64,000 nucleotides of DNA, taken from assembly GCF_002993885.1 (NCBI RefSeq), contig NZ_CM009578.1, forward strand, positions 3,615,569-3,679,568, read 5' to 3'. Each line of letters begins with the position of its first letter. Positions within the stretch are counted from its first letter, which is position 1. Source of the stretch: Sphingopyxis lindanitolerans (GTDB lineage: Bacteria > Pseudomonadota > Alphaproteobacteria > Sphingomonadales > Sphingomonadaceae). Both the position numbers and the translations under genes were made by a program. Positions 41,878 through 51,283 of the stretch are shown in pieces. The notes under the pieces were generated by a model, which did no database searches, was not told the origin of the DNA, and worked only from the letters and a program-made list of their open reading frames with translations.

Positions 41878-43084
41878 TTATCGCTATGTGGCGATCGATC
41901 CCCAGGGCCGCGAGCGCAAGGGGCGGCTGACCGCCGCGAACGACGATGCCGCGCGCGCCAGCCTGGCGCTGCGCAAATTCCATATCGTCGCGGTCGAAGA
42001 GGCCGGAACCAAGCCCGCCGCCCGCTCGCTGCTCGCCTTTCGCAAGGGCAAGCTCGGCCACCAGGAACTCGCGCTCTTCACGCGCCAGCTCGCAACGCTG
42101 GTCGAGGTCGCGCCGTTGGAGGAAGCTTTGCGCACACTGACGCGGCAGAGCGAAGCCGAAAGCGCGCGCATGGTGATCGGCGACGTCCATGCCGGGCTGC
42201 TCGAAGGCCGCCGCCTCGCCGATGCGATGGCGCGCCAGCCCGCGAGTTTCCCGCCGCTCTATCGTGCGATGGTCGCGGCGGGTGAGACGACGGGCAGCCT
42301 CACCACCATCCTTGCCCGCCTCGCCGACCTGCTCGAACGTCAGGCCGAAGTGCGCGGCAAGCTGATCGCTGCGCTCGCGTATCCGGTCGTGCTCGCGGTC
42401 GTCGCGGTCGGGGTCGTGGCGGCGCTGATGATCTTCGTCGTCCCGCGCGTCGTCGAGCAGTTCGACGATGTCGGCCAGCAATTGCCCTTCCTGACCCGCG
42501 CCGTGATCGCGATCTCGAGCTTCGCGGCGACCTGGTGGTGGCTTGCGCTGCTGCTGATCGCCGCGGCCGTTTTCGGGTGGGTTCGCGCGATGCGCCGTCC
42601 GGCGTTCAAGGCGGCGGTCGACGGCCGCCTGCTTCGCCTGCCGCTGCTCGGCCGCCTGCTCCGCGACCTTTATGCCGCGCGCTTCGCGCGGACGCTTTCG
42701 ACCATGGTGTCGAGCCGCCTGCCGCTCGTCGAGGGGCTGCGGCTGACCGTCCCGACGATCCGCAACGCGGCGCTGGCGAGCGCGACCGCGGGCATCGTCG
42801 ATCAGGTGCGCGCGGGGGGCAGCCTGTCGGCGGCGCTCCGCGACGCCGGGGTCTTTCCGCCCTTGCTCGTCTATATGACCGCGAGCGGTGAAAGTGCCGG
42901 GCGGCTGGAGCAGATGCTCGAACGCGCGGCGGATTATCTGGAGCGCGAGTTCGATCGTTTCACCGCCGCGTCGATGGCTTTACTCGAACCTGTCATAATT
43001 GTCGTTATGGGGTCGTGCGTCGCACTCATCATCCTTTCCATCCTGCTTCCGATCCTCCAGTTGCAGAACCTCGCGGGGCTATAA
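41870..43084 (+). CDS. gspF: type II secretion inner-membrane protein GspF
   Basis: A 404-aa protein with two GspF repeats (ELALFTRQLATLVEVAPLEEALR and ARFARTLSTMVSSRLPLVEGL) and three membrane segments (VVLAVVAVGVVAALMIFVVP; WLALLLIAAAVFGW; VIIVVMGSCVALIILSILLPI). Platform protein that GspE turns or pumps. Overlaps gspE by 8 bp. Confidence 0.95.
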   Translation: MPDYRYVAIDPQGRERKGRLTAANDDAARASLALRKFHIVAVEEAGTKPAARSLLAFRKGKLGHQELALFTRQLATLVEVAPLEEALRTLTRQSEAESARMVIGDVHAGLLEGRRLADAMARQPASFPPLYRAMVAAGETTGSLTTILARLADLLERQAEVRGKLIAALAYPVVLAVVAVGVVAALMIFVVPRVVEQFDDVGQQLPFLTRAVIAISSFAATWWWLALLLIAAAVFGWVRAMRRPAFKAAVDGRLLRLPLLGRLLRDLYAARFARTLSTMVSSRLPLVEGLRLTVPTIRNAALASATAGIVDQVRAGGSLSAALRDAGVFPPLLVYMTASGESAGRLEQMLERAADYLEREFDRFTAASMALLEPVIIVVMGSCVALIILSILLPILQLQNLAGL

Positions 43085-43088
43085 TATC

Positions 43089-43574
43089 ATGTCGCTGATG
43101 CAGCTTTTCCTTCGCCTGATGTTCGACCCCTCCCGGTCCGTTTGCCGCCGCCAGCGCGACGAGCGCGGCTTCACCCTGACCGAGTTGATGGTCGTGATCT
43201 TCATCATCGGTCTACTGGCGACGGTCGTGATGATCAATGTGTTGCCGAGCCAGGACAGGGCGATGGTGACGAAGGCGAAGGCCGATATCGCGACGCTGGA
43301 AAGCGCGCTCGAACAATATCGGCTCGACAATCTCGTCTATCCGGCGACCACCGACGGGTTGAACGCGCTCGTTACCGCGCCGCCCGCGCTCGCGCAGCCC
43401 GAGCGTTATCGCCGCGGCGGCTATATCAAGAAACTGCCGAACGATCCGTGGGGCCGTCCTTATGATTATCAGGCGCCCGCCGCGAACGGAAAGGCGTTCG
43501 ACGTCTGGTCGATGGGCGCCGACGGCGCGCCGGGCGGAACCGACGACAATGCCGATATTCACGGGGACAACTGA
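43089..43574 (+). CDS. gspG: type II secretion major pseudopilin GspG
   Basis: A 161-aa prepilin. An unusually long leader (about 27 residues) precedes the cleavage site G/FTLTELMVV; the mature form has the calcium-site region and C-terminal YDYQAPAANGKAFDVWSMGADGAPGGTDDNADI typical of GspG. ATG 43089 follows gspF by 4 bp. Its end overlaps gspH by 26 bp. Processed by GspO. Confidence 0.93.
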   Translation: MSLMQLFLRLMFDPSRSVCRRQRDERGFTLTELMVVIFIIGLLATVVMINVLPSQDRAMVTKAKADIATLESALEQYRLDNLVYPATTDGLNALVTAPPALAQPERYRRGGYIKKLPNDPWGRPYDYQAPAANGKAFDVWSMGADGAPGGTDDNADIHGDN

Positions 43575-44025
43575 ACTCCGCACGGGTGACCGCGGCTTCA
43601 CGCTCGTCGAACTGATGGTCGTGCTCGCGATCCTCGCGCTCGCGGCGACCGCCGTCGTGCTGACGATACCCGGCGAGGAACGCACGGTGCGTACCGAAGC
43701 CGACCGGCTGGCCGGGCGCCTTGCCGCCGCGCGCGATGTCGCGGTGATCGAGGGGCGCAGCGTCGCGGTGAATTTTGCGCCCTCGGGCTATGGCTTCGAG
43801 CGGCGGGTCGACGGCGCATGGCAGCCACTTCCGGGCCGGGCCTTTGAACAGCGACGCTGGCCGAGCGACATCCGGTTCACCGCGGGCGACGGGCAGGCGG
43901 CGGCGCGCGTCCGCTTCGACCGCATCGGCACCAGTCCGACTCCGCAGGCGGTCGTGCTCAGCGGCGGCGCTGCGCGCGAAATCGTCCGCATCTCTGCGAT
44001 GGGGGAGGTCAGCCGTGGCGAGTGA
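43549..44025 (+). CDS. gspH: type II secretion minor pseudopilin GspH
   Basis: A 158-aa prepilin from ATG 43549 inside gspG. Cleavage site DRG/FTLVELMVVLAILALAATAVVL, then a beta-rich domain (VAVNFAPSGYGFERRVDG). Overlap with gspG and gspI implies coupled translation. Confidence 0.87.
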   Translation: MPIFTGTTELRTGDRGFTLVELMVVLAILALAATAVVLTIPGEERTVRTEADRLAGRLAAARDVAVIEGRSVAVNFAPSGYGFERRVDGAWQPLPGRAFEQRRWPSDIRFTAGDGQAAARVRFDRIGTSPTPQAVVLSGGAAREIVRISAMGEVSRGE

Positions 44026-44377
44026 CGAGCGCGGATTCACCCTTCTTGAGATGCTGGTCGCGCTCAGCATCATCAGCATCGCGGGCCTGACGCTGGTGCG
44101 GCTCGACGCCTATGCGGTGCGCACGGCGGGCGATCTTGACGAGAGCACCATGGCGGGCATCGTCGCGCAGAATCGCGCGGTCGAACTGTGGACCGATCCG
44201 TCGCCGCCGACGATCGGTTCGAGCGCGAGCAGCGTGTCCAACGCGGGGCGGAACTGGCGGATCGAGCAGCGCGTCGCGCCGACCGCCGACGACGCGCTGC
44301 TGCGCATCGACCTGATCGTGCGGCCCGAGACGGGGCGCGGGCAGGCGGCGCTGACGATCATCAGGCCGTCGCGATGA
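44015..44377 (+). CDS. gspI: type II secretion minor pseudopilin GspI
   Basis: A 120-aa prepilin with GTG start at 44015 (GGGGGAGG 6 nt upstream) overlapping gspH. Site ERG/FTLLEMLVALSIISIAGLTLVR, and the GspI domain (NRAVELWTDP; RNWRIEQRVAPT). Part of the tip complex with GspJ and GspK. Confidence 0.88.
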   Translation: MASDERGFTLLEMLVALSIISIAGLTLVRLDAYAVRTAGDLDESTMAGIVAQNRAVELWTDPSPPTIGSSASSVSNAGRNWRIEQRVAPTADDALLRIDLIVRPETGRGQAALTIIRPSR

Positions 44378-44970
44378 ACGACGAGCGCGGCTTCACTCTC
44401 GTCGAAATGCTCGTCTCGCTGTCGATTTTCGCGGCGATCGCGGCGATGGGCGTCGGCTTGCTCCGCAGCAGCGTCGATACGCAGGACGCGGTGCAGGCAC
44501 GGCTCAAGACGATGGGCGGACTCAACCGCGTGCGCGCGGTGATGGCGAATGATCTGGCGCAGGCGGTGCAGCGTTCGACGCGCGGGGTGTCGGGAGAGAA
44601 TGTGCCCGCCTTTCTCGGCTCGTCGACCGGCTTCGCTTTCGTCCATGCCGGCGCGGGGGCCGGGGACGGTAGCCCGAGGCCCGATGTCGAGCGTGTCGGC
44701 TATGCGCTGACCGGCGGCGAGTGGCGGCGCGCGACCCAGCCGATGCTCGACGGCACCGCGCTTTCCGACGGCGACCGGCTGGCGGGCGAGGTCGCGAGCG
44801 TCGCCGTCCGCTACCGCGACGAGCACGGCAATTGGGCTGAAAGCTGGACGAGCGACCCGGACGACCGCCTGCCGCGCGCGGTCGAGGTGCGGCTGACCCG
44901 CGCTGGGCGCGCGCTGCTGACGATGTTGTTCCTGACCGCGCCCGCCGCCGTTCAGGCGCCTGCGCCGTGA
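44374..44970 (+). CDS. gspJ: type II secretion minor pseudopilin GspJ
   Basis: A 198-aa prepilin from ATG 44374 overlapping the gspI stop. Site ERG/FTLVEMLVSLSIFAAIAAMGVGLL, then the GspJ domain (NRVRAVMANDLAQAVQR; VERVGYALTGGEWRRATQPMLDG). Tip pseudopilin. Confidence 0.9.
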   Translation: MNDERGFTLVEMLVSLSIFAAIAAMGVGLLRSSVDTQDAVQARLKTMGGLNRVRAVMANDLAQAVQRSTRGVSGENVPAFLGSSTGFAFVHAGAGAGDGSPRPDVERVGYALTGGEWRRATQPMLDGTALSDGDRLAGEVASVAVRYRDEHGNWAESWTSDPDDRLPRAVEVRLTRAGRALLTMLFLTAPAAVQAPAP

Positions 44971-45974
44971 CGCGCGGCGAGCAGGGGGAGCGCGGCGCGG
45001 CGCTGTTGACGGTGCTGTTGCTCGTCGCGGTGATGTCGGTGATCGCGGCGACCGCGCTTGACCGGTTGATGCTCGCGACGCGCATCGCGGGCAGCGCCGC
45101 GGCGGTCGATCAGGGCCGCGCCTATGCCTTTGCCGCCGAACAGATCGCATTGCGCCGCGTCGCCAGCCTGGTTTCGCGCGATCCGACGCGGCTGACGCTG
45201 GACGGCGGTTGGCTGGGGCGCGATTTCACCCTGCCGTTGCCGGGCGGCGAAGGGCGCGCGCGGCTGACCGATGCGAATAATTGCTTCAACCTCAACAGTC
45301 TGGTCGCCGAAGTAACGCCGGGCAGGCTTAGCCAGCGGTCGGGGGCTGTGGCCCAGTTCGCGGCGCTGATGAAGCTGATCGGCATCGGTGACGGCGAGGC
45401 GCAGCAGATCGCGGGGGCGACCGCCGACTGGATCGACAGCGACAGCAACGAAGGGCCGCTTGGCGCCGAAGACAATGCTTATCGGGGGATGCAGGCGCAT
45501 TATCTCGCCGCCAACCGGAAGATGGTGGATGTTAGTGAAGTTGTCGCGGTGCGTGGGGTCACGCCGAAAGTGTATGCGAAGCTAAAGCCTTGGATTTGCG
45601 TGATTCCTTCTGCCGATCCGGTGAAACTTAACGTCAATACGTTGTCGGCGGAGCAGGCGCCGCTGATCGCGATGCTGCTGCCCGGCGAATTGACCGTCGC
45701 GGATGCGCGCGCGGCGCTGGCGACACGGCCTGCCGGCGGCTATGGCAGCAGCGTAAGATTCTGGGAAGCGCGGGCGTTCGAAGGGCGCAAGCCGCCGCAG
45801 GATGTCGCCGAACAGGCGGGGGTGACCAGCCGCTGGCTGATGCTGACGACGAAGGTGACGATGGGGGACGGGGTTTTGACGGCAAGGTCGCTCATCGATG
45901 CCAATGGCGGCGCGGCCAGCGCCGGGCAGGCGCCGCCGGTGATCGTCCGCCGCGACTGGGGCGAGAGCGACTGA
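44967..45974 (+). CDS. gspK: type II secretion minor pseudopilin GspK
   Basis: A 335-aa protein with GTG start overlapping gspJ (GTGA). The short basic leader ends at ERG/AALLTVLLLVAVMSVIAATAL; GspK lacks the Glu5 of other pseudopilins, as here. Large SAM-like domain with NCFNLNSLV, ATADWIDSDS and KLNVNTLSAEQAPLIAMLL. Caps the pseudopilus. Confidence 0.93.
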   Translation: MTRGEQGERGAALLTVLLLVAVMSVIAATALDRLMLATRIAGSAAAVDQGRAYAFAAEQIALRRVASLVSRDPTRLTLDGGWLGRDFTLPLPGGEGRARLTDANNCFNLNSLVAEVTPGRLSQRSGAVAQFAALMKLIGIGDGEAQQIAGATADWIDSDSNEGPLGAEDNAYRGMQAHYLAANRKMVDVSEVVAVRGVTPKVYAKLKPWICVIPSADPVKLNVNTLSAEQAPLIAMLLPGELTVADARAALATRPAGGYGSSVRFWEARAFEGRKPPQDVAEQAGVTSRWLMLTTKVTMGDGVLTARSLIDANGGAASAGQAPPVIVRRDWGESD

Positions 45975-45975
45975 C

Positions 45976-47124
45976 ATGAGCCGCACCTTGATCCTTTGGC
46001 TGCCCCCGGTGGCGACGCTCGCGGACGAGACGGCGGCGCGACCGGCATGGCTGCGCGTCGATGACGGCGTGATCGTCGATTCGGGACAGGACGACGGCTG
46101 GGTCGATGCGTGGGAAAGCCCGCAGGGGGACGAGTCCGCCGACGACCGGCTTGTTGCCTTGGCTCCGGCGGCCGACGTGCTGCTGCGCTGGCACCATTAT
46201 CCCGACGCCGCGCCTGCCCAGGCGGCAGCGGCGGCGCGCCTCGATGCGCTCAAGGACAGCCTTGGCGAGGCATCGGCGCTGCATGTCGTCGCGGGGCAAC
46301 CCGCCGAAGCGGGGCAGGCGGTGGCGGTCGCGGTGACGACGCACGCCGCGATGACCGCGTGGACCGGGTGGCTGGCCGCGCAGGGCCTGTCGCCCGCCGC
46401 GATCATTCCGTCGGCTGCGACGGTGCCGCCGCCCGAACCCGATGGAATGTGGATGACCGAGTTGGGCGGCGAAGCGATCGTCCGCACCGCCGATCGCGCG
46501 TTTCTGTCCGATCCCGAAATCGATGCGCTGGTCGCGGGCGGGCGTGATATCGCGCCGCTCGAGCCCGAACGGATGCGCGAGGCGCTGCTGCTCTCGCTTG
46601 CCGCACCGCCGCTCGACCTGCTCAGCGGGGCATGGAAGCCGAAGCGGAACTGGTCGGTCGATCCGGCGTTGCTGCGGCTCGCCAAGCGGCTGCTGGTCGC
46701 GCTCGCCGTCGTCAGCCTGTTGATCCCGATCGTCCATGCCGTCCGGTTGACGGCCGATACCAGCCGGGCCGACGAAGCGACTGTTGCAATAGCAAAAAAG
46801 GCGGGCATCATCGCATCCGATGCCGAAGCGGCGGAGGCCGAGATCGACCGGCGGCTGGCCGCCATGGGCGGTGGACCGCTCGCTTTCTCGGTCCCCGCCT
46901 CCGCGCTTTATGACGCGATGCGCGATACGCCGGGCGTGTCGCTCAAGACTTTGTCGCACCGCACCGACGGGACGCTGACGACGACGCTCGCGGCGCCGCG
47001 CATCGACGATGTCAACAAGGTGCTGCTCGCGCTCCAGGCGCACGGCGATCGCATCACGGCGCAGCCGATGGCGGGGACCGACGGCCAGCAGATGGCGACG
47101 GTGACGATACGGGCGGTGCCATGA
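45976..47124 (+). CDS. gspL: type II secretion protein GspL
   Basis: A 382-aa protein. The cytoplasmic actin-like domain that binds GspE comes first (residues 1-230), then one membrane helix (LLVALAVVSLLIPIVHAV) and a periplasmic ferredoxin-like domain (VSLKTLSHRTDGTLTTTLAAPRIDDV). Overlaps gspM by 4 nt. Confidence 0.88.
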   Translation: MSRTLILWLPPVATLADETAARPAWLRVDDGVIVDSGQDDGWVDAWESPQGDESADDRLVALAPAADVLLRWHHYPDAAPAQAAAAARLDALKDSLGEASALHVVAGQPAEAGQAVAVAVTTHAAMTAWTGWLAAQGLSPAAIIPSAATVPPPEPDGMWMTELGGEAIVRTADRAFLSDPEIDALVAGGRDIAPLEPERMREALLLSLAAPPLDLLSGAWKPKRNWSVDPALLRLAKRLLVALAVVSLLIPIVHAVRLTADTSRADEATVAIAKKAGIIASDAEAAEAEIDRRLAAMGGGPLAFSVPASALYDAMRDTPGVSLKTLSHRTDGTLTTTLAAPRIDDVNKVLLALQAHGDRITAQPMAGTDGQQMATVTIRAVP

Positions 47125-47603
47125 TCGATGGTCTGAAAAGCTGGTGGAGCGGCCTGTCGATGCGCGAGCGCTGGCTTGTCGGCGCTGCGGGAGCGCTGGC
47201 GCTCGTGGTGCTTGCATGGGCGCTCGGTCGCCCGGCGGTTGCCGCCTTCCTCGACCTCGAAGCCCGGCATCGCACCGCGATCGAGCGCGAAGGCCGTGTC
47301 GCGGCAAAGGTCGCGCTGCTGGCCGGAAAGCCGGCGAAGGCGGCCGCTTCGGCGGGTGATGCGACCCGGATCGACCAGTACCTCGCGCAATCGGCGGGGG
47401 AGATCGGGCTGACGCTCGACCGCAACGAAGCGCGCGGCGATCGGCAGGCCACCATCGCGATCGCGACCGCCAAGGCGCCCGTGCTGACCGACTGGCTCGC
47501 GGGGCTGGAGGGGCAGGGGTTTGTTGTCGACCAACTCACGATCACCCCCGCCGCCGACGGCACCGTCGGCATGACCGCCGAGCTTAGAAAGGCCGGGCCA
47601 TGA
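47121..47603 (+). CDS. gspM: type II secretion protein GspM
   Basis: A 160-aa protein: SMRERWLVGAAGALALVVLAWALGRPAV gives the short cytoplasmic arm and membrane helix of GspM, then a periplasmic domain (DWLAGLEGQGFVVDQLTITP). Partner of GspL. Overlaps both neighbours by 4 nt. Confidence 0.88.
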   Translation: MIDGLKSWWSGLSMRERWLVGAAGALALVVLAWALGRPAVAAFLDLEARHRTAIEREGRVAAKVALLAGKPAKAAASAGDATRIDQYLAQSAGEIGLTLDRNEARGDRQATIAIATAKAPVLTDWLAGLEGQGFVVDQLTITPAADGTVGMTAELRKAGP

Positions 47604-48319
47604 ACGGACGTTGGCGTTGGATCATCGCCGCGACGCTGTTCGCGCTGGTCCTGATGATCGCGACCTTTCCGATGCGGCTCGCGCTGTCGTTGGCGGGCGC
47701 CGATGAAGCCGGCATCGCGGCGCGCGAGATTCGCGGCTCGGTCTGGTCGGGGACATTGATCGATGCGCGGCTCGGCGCGCTGCCGCTCGGCACCGTGGAG
47801 GCGAGCCTGTCGCCGCTCGCGCTGCTCGGCGGCGACACCGAATTGCGCTTCGCCCGCACCGACGAACGGCTCGGGGCGCTGTCGGGACGCCTGCATGGCA
47901 GCGATCCGCGCGGCCTGTCCGACGTCGACGGCGTCACTTCGCTGTCGGGCGGCGGGCTCGGCATCGTTCCGATCGACACGATCCGGTTCGAGGGCGTGTC
48001 GCTGCGTTTCGACAGCGCCGGAAAATGCGCCCGGGCGGCGGGGCGGCTGCAACTGATGGTGAACGCGCCGATCGCGGGGCTCGACCTGTCGCGCGGTCTG
48101 TCGGGGCCGCTGACCTGCGCGCAGGGCCGGGCGCAGGCGGCGCTGGCGAGCCAGTCGGGGATGGAGCGGCTGACGCTGTCGTTCGACGCGCACGGCGCCT
48201 GGCGCGGGCAATTCGCGATCAATGTCGATCGCGATCCGGCGATGGCGGCGGCGCTGACGGTGCTGGGGTTCAAGCCCGGATCGAACGGATATGTGCTGAC
48301 GACGACGGGGCGGTTTTAG
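47600..48319 (+). CDS. gspN: type II secretion protein GspN
   Basis: A 239-aa protein with an N-terminal membrane helix (WIIAATLFALVLMIATFPMRLAL) and a beta-rich periplasmic region (AREIRGSVWSGTLIDARLGALPLGTVEASLSPLALL), the GspN hallmark. Optional component in many systems. Last gene before the repeat that separates gspO. Confidence 0.85.
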   Translation: MNGRWRWIIAATLFALVLMIATFPMRLALSLAGADEAGIAAREIRGSVWSGTLIDARLGALPLGTVEASLSPLALLGGDTELRFARTDERLGALSGRLHGSDPRGLSDVDGVTSLSGGGLGIVPIDTIRFEGVSLRFDSAGKCARAAGRLQLMVNAPIAGLDLSRGLSGPLTCAQGRAQAALASQSGMERLTLSFDAHGAWRGQFAINVDRDPAMAAALTVLGFKPGSNGYVLTTTGRF

Positions 48320-48343
48320 AACGCCGTGCCGGGACTATGATCC

Positions 48344-48448
48344 GCTTCCCCGAGCGAAGACGAGGGGTCATGCCGAGCGAAGTCGAGGCAGCGACGGTGC
48401 GGGTTCTCGCTTCGCTCGAACGAGCCCCTCGGCTCCGCTCGGGGAAGC
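48344..48448. repeat. inverted repeat element between gspN and gspO
   Basis: Outer arms gcttccccgagcg and cgctcggggaagc are perfect; inner segments (gaggggt/agcccctc, gagcgaagtcgagg) add pairing. A second palindrome family, different from the one after the receptor gene. Confidence 0.75.
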
Positions 48449-48464
48449 AGGGTAGAGGGAAGCC

Positions 48465-49250
48465 GTGAATCGCATCCTGTCCTGTTTCGACGCTTTGCCG
48501 ATCATCGGCGCCATCCTTCTCGCAGGCATCATGGGCCTCATTCTTGGCAGCTTCATCGCGACGCTGGTGCTGCGCTGGCCGGCAGGGCGATCGGTGCGCG
48601 GGCGGTCGCAGTGCGACGGCTGCGGCCGACCGCTTCGTGCGTGGGAACTGGTTCCGCTGCTGTCGGCGCTTTGGGCGCGCGGAAAATGCGCGCGGTGCGG
48701 CGCGCGCATCGATCCGTTTCACGGACGGGTCGAGATCGCTTCCGGGCTGATCGGCGTCGCCGCGCTGGCGCTCCTGCCCGGCACCGCGGGCTGGCTCTGG
48801 GCGCTGTTCGGCTGGTTGCTGTTGCCGCTCGCGCTGCTCGATGCCCGGCATTTCTGGCTTCCCGACCGGCTGAGCGCGGTGCTTGCGATCGCCGGGCTGT
48901 TTCTGGCCGGTCCGATGCTGGGGGTCGGCCTGCTCGACCGCTGGATCGGGGCGCTCGCGGGCGGCCTGGTCCTTGCCGCCATCGCCTGGGCCTATCGCCG
49001 CCTGCGCGGCGATGACGGGATGGGCGGCGGCGATCCCAAGCTGGTCGCGGCGATCGGCTGCTGGCTCGGCTGGCAGGCGCTGCCGCTGATGTTGCTGCTC
49101 GCCAGTTTTGGCGGAATCCTCTGGGCGCTCGCCGCGCAAGGAAAAGGGGACCGGCCGCTTGCCCGGCGGCCGGTCCCCTTCGGTCTCTTCGCTTGCGCCG
49201 CCGCGTGGGCGACGGTGCCGTTGTGGCCGCTGTTTGTCGGTTCCAGCTAG
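48465..49250 (+). CDS. gspO: prepilin peptidase GspO (A24 family)
   Basis: A 261-aa polytopic membrane protease and methylase. Two CxxC pairs (CDGCGRP, CARCGAR) in the N-terminal cytoplasmic loop, catalytic Asp in LLDARHFWLPD and in GGGDPKL (GxGD type). Cleaves and N-methylates GspG-GspK. GTG start after the repeat; same strand as the gsp operon. Confidence 0.92.
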   Translation: MNRILSCFDALPIIGAILLAGIMGLILGSFIATLVLRWPAGRSVRGRSQCDGCGRPLRAWELVPLLSALWARGKCARCGARIDPFHGRVEIASGLIGVAALALLPGTAGWLWALFGWLLLPLALLDARHFWLPDRLSAVLAIAGLFLAGPMLGVGLLDRWIGALAGGLVLAAIAWAYRRLRGDDGMGGGDPKLVAAIGCWLGWQALPLMLLLASFGGILWALAAQGKGDRPLARRPVPFGLFACAAAWATVPLWPLFVGSS

Positions 49251-49273
49251 CTGGAACGACCCGGCACCGGCCC

Positions 49274-49289
49274 GCCGACGTCAGTCGGC
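49274..49289. terminator. small hairpin between convergent gspO and pal
   Basis: gccgac-gtca-gtcggc, followed on the plus strand by gaaaatc, lies 5 bp after pal and 24 bp after gspO. A 4-bp-loop stem with short A-run could serve both directions, though its T-run is weak. Confidence 0.45.
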
Positions 49290-49294
49290 GAAAA

Positions 49295-49804
49295 TCAGCG
49301 CGAGATGACGACGGTCACCGCGCGGCGGTTCTGCGCCCAGGCTTCCTCGTTCGAGCCGAGCGCCGCCGGGCGTTCCTTGCCATAGCTGATCACGTCGATC
49401 CGGCCCGGGTCGACGCCCAGCGTCGCGAGGTAATTCTTCGCGGCATTGGCGCGGCGTTCGCCGAGCGCGATATTATAGTCGCGGGTGCCGCGTTCGTCGG
49501 CATGACCTTCGAGCGTGACGCGCACCGCGGGGTTGCGCGCGAGCCATTGCGCCTGGCTCTGCAACGTCGCCTGATCCTCGGCATCGACATTATATTGATC
49601 GAAACCGAAGAAAATCCGGTCGGCCGAAACATTGGCGACAAAGTCTTCCTGCGATCCGGGAACGACGCCGCCGGTATTCGTTCCCGTATCGGTGCCGGTT
49701 CCTTCGGGTGCGGGCGGCAGTTGTTCCGGCGCCTTCTTCGCACAGGCACCCACAGCAAGCATGGTGATCGCCGCGATCATCGCGGTGGTTTTGCGTATCG
49801 TCAT
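49295..49804 (-). CDS. pal: peptidoglycan-associated lipoprotein Pal
   Basis: A 169-aa lipoprotein: lipobox VGAC with Cys21, a Thr/Gly-rich linker, and an OmpA-like domain (FFGFDQYNVD; VTLEGHADERGTRDYNIALGERRANAAKNYL). Anchors the outer membrane to peptidoglycan; last gene of the tol-pal group, 111 bp after tolB. Confidence 0.95.
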   Translation of the reverse strand: MTIRKTTAMIAAITMLAVGACAKKAPEQLPPAPEGTGTDTGTNTGGVVPGSQEDFVANVSADRIFFGFDQYNVDAEDQATLQSQAQWLARNPAVRVTLEGHADERGTRDYNIALGERRANAAKNYLATLGVDPGRIDVISYGKERPAALGSNEEAWAQNRRAVTVVISR

Positions 49805-49915
49805 GTTGTCTGTCCTCTTGTTGTTGCGTTTTTCAGTCGTGACCGCGGGGCATTAACCTGCATTGAACGCAAAGAGTCAAACCCCGCGGGTTTCCTTTGG
49901 TTCCGCGGCCTCCCA

Positions 49916-51283
49916 TCAGGGGAGGATCGGCCCCCAGCTCGGGTCCGATCCGTCCTGCGGCGTCGGCAGGCGGCGCAGGTTCACGCCGGTCAGATCGACC
50001 TGCCACAGCGACGATTTGCCCGCCTTGCCCGGCGAGGTGCGGAAGAACTGGATGACGCGGCCGTTCGGCGACCAGGTCGGCGCTTCGTCCTGCCAGCTGT
50101 TGGTCAACAGGCGCTCGCCACCGCCCGACGGCGTCATCACGCCGACGCGGAACTCGCCGCCGCCCATCCTGGTGAAGGCGATCAGGTCGCCGCGCGGCGA
50201 CCATTCGGGGGTCGCATAGCGGCCGCCGCCAAAGCTGATCCGCTGCTGGTTCGATCCGTCGATGTTCATCGTATAGATTTGCTGGCCGCCCGATCGGTCG
50301 CTCTCGAACACGATCTTGCTGCCATCGGGCGAGAAACTGCCGCCGACGTCGATCCCCGGCGTGCTGGTCAGCCGCACCGGGGTGCCGCCGTCGGCCGAGA
50401 TGCGATAGATGTCGGTGTTGCCGCCGACCGCCATCGAATAGAGGATCTGGCGACCGTTGGGCGACCAGCGCGGCGCGAAGGTCGCATTCTTGCTTTCGGT
50501 CACCAGCTTTTGCGTGCCCGCATTGATGTCGTAGATGAAGACGCGGACGCGGTCGTTCAAATAGCTGACATAGACGATCTTCTTGTAATCGGGCGAGAAA
50601 CGCGGCGAGAGGGCCAGCGCCTGGCCGTTGGTGATGAAGCGGTGGTTGCCGCCGTCCGAATCCATGATCGCCAGCCGTTTGATGCGGTTCCCCTTCGGCC
50701 CGCTCTCGGCAATGTAAGCGACGCGGCTGTCGAAGAAGGGCGATTCCCCCGACAGGCGCGAATAGATGGCGTCGGCGCATTTATGCGCGGCGCGGCGCCA
50801 GTCGGCGGGCTGGATTTCATAACCCTGCCGCACCAGTTCGCTGCCGAGGTCGGTGTCGTAGAGATAGCAGCCGACGACGAGCCCGCCGGTGCCGCTCGCC
50901 TGCACGAAACCGTGGACGACATTCTCGGCGTTCCGCGCCTGCCAGTCGGCGAAGCGCGGCGCGCGCACTTCGGCCATGCTGATCGCGCGGACGCTGCCGG
51001 GGCCGAGCGGCGCATAAAGCCCGCTGCGTTCGAGGTCGGCGGCGATCACGTCGGCGATCTGCTTGCCGAGGCTGGCGGTGTTGAGCCCCGCGACATTGAC
51101 CGCCGCCGGGGTCGCGAAGGCGGGGACCGCGATGACGGTGCGGTCCTGCGACAGCGTGCCGGTGATCGATTCGCGTGGGCCGTCGGCGGGCGGCTGCGCC
51201 GCGGACTGATCCTGGGCGATCGCGGGGCTGGTGGCTGCCAGAAGGAAGCCGGCGATCAAATATCTCGCAAGAGTCATGCTCAT
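49916..51283 (-). CDS. tolB: Tol-Pal system beta-propeller protein TolB
   Basis: A 455-aa periplasmic protein. Start at ATG 51283 overlapping the tolA stop (an ATG two codons later is possible). Signal peptide (ARYLIAGFLLAATSPAIA), N-terminal TolB domain, and six WD-like propeller blades marked by repeated SPDG/SPNG (FSPDYKKIVY, WSPNGRQILYS, FSPDGSKIVFESD, WSPRGDLIAFT). Binds Pal and TolA. Confidence 0.95.
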   Translation of the reverse strand: MSMTLARYLIAGFLLAATSPAIAQDQSAAQPPADGPRESITGTLSQDRTVIAVPAFATPAAVNVAGLNTASLGKQIADVIAADLERSGLYAPLGPGSVRAISMAEVRAPRFADWQARNAENVVHGFVQASGTGGLVVGCYLYDTDLGSELVRQGYEIQPADWRRAAHKCADAIYSRLSGESPFFDSRVAYIAESGPKGNRIKRLAIMDSDGGNHRFITNGQALALSPRFSPDYKKIVYVSYLNDRVRVFIYDINAGTQKLVTESKNATFAPRWSPNGRQILYSMAVGGNTDIYRISADGGTPVRLTSTPGIDVGGSFSPDGSKIVFESDRSGGQQIYTMNIDGSNQQRISFGGGRYATPEWSPRGDLIAFTRMGGGEFRVGVMTPSGGGERLLTNSWQDEAPTWSPNGRVIQFFRTSPGKAGKSSLWQVDLTGVNLRRLPTPQDGSDPSWGPILP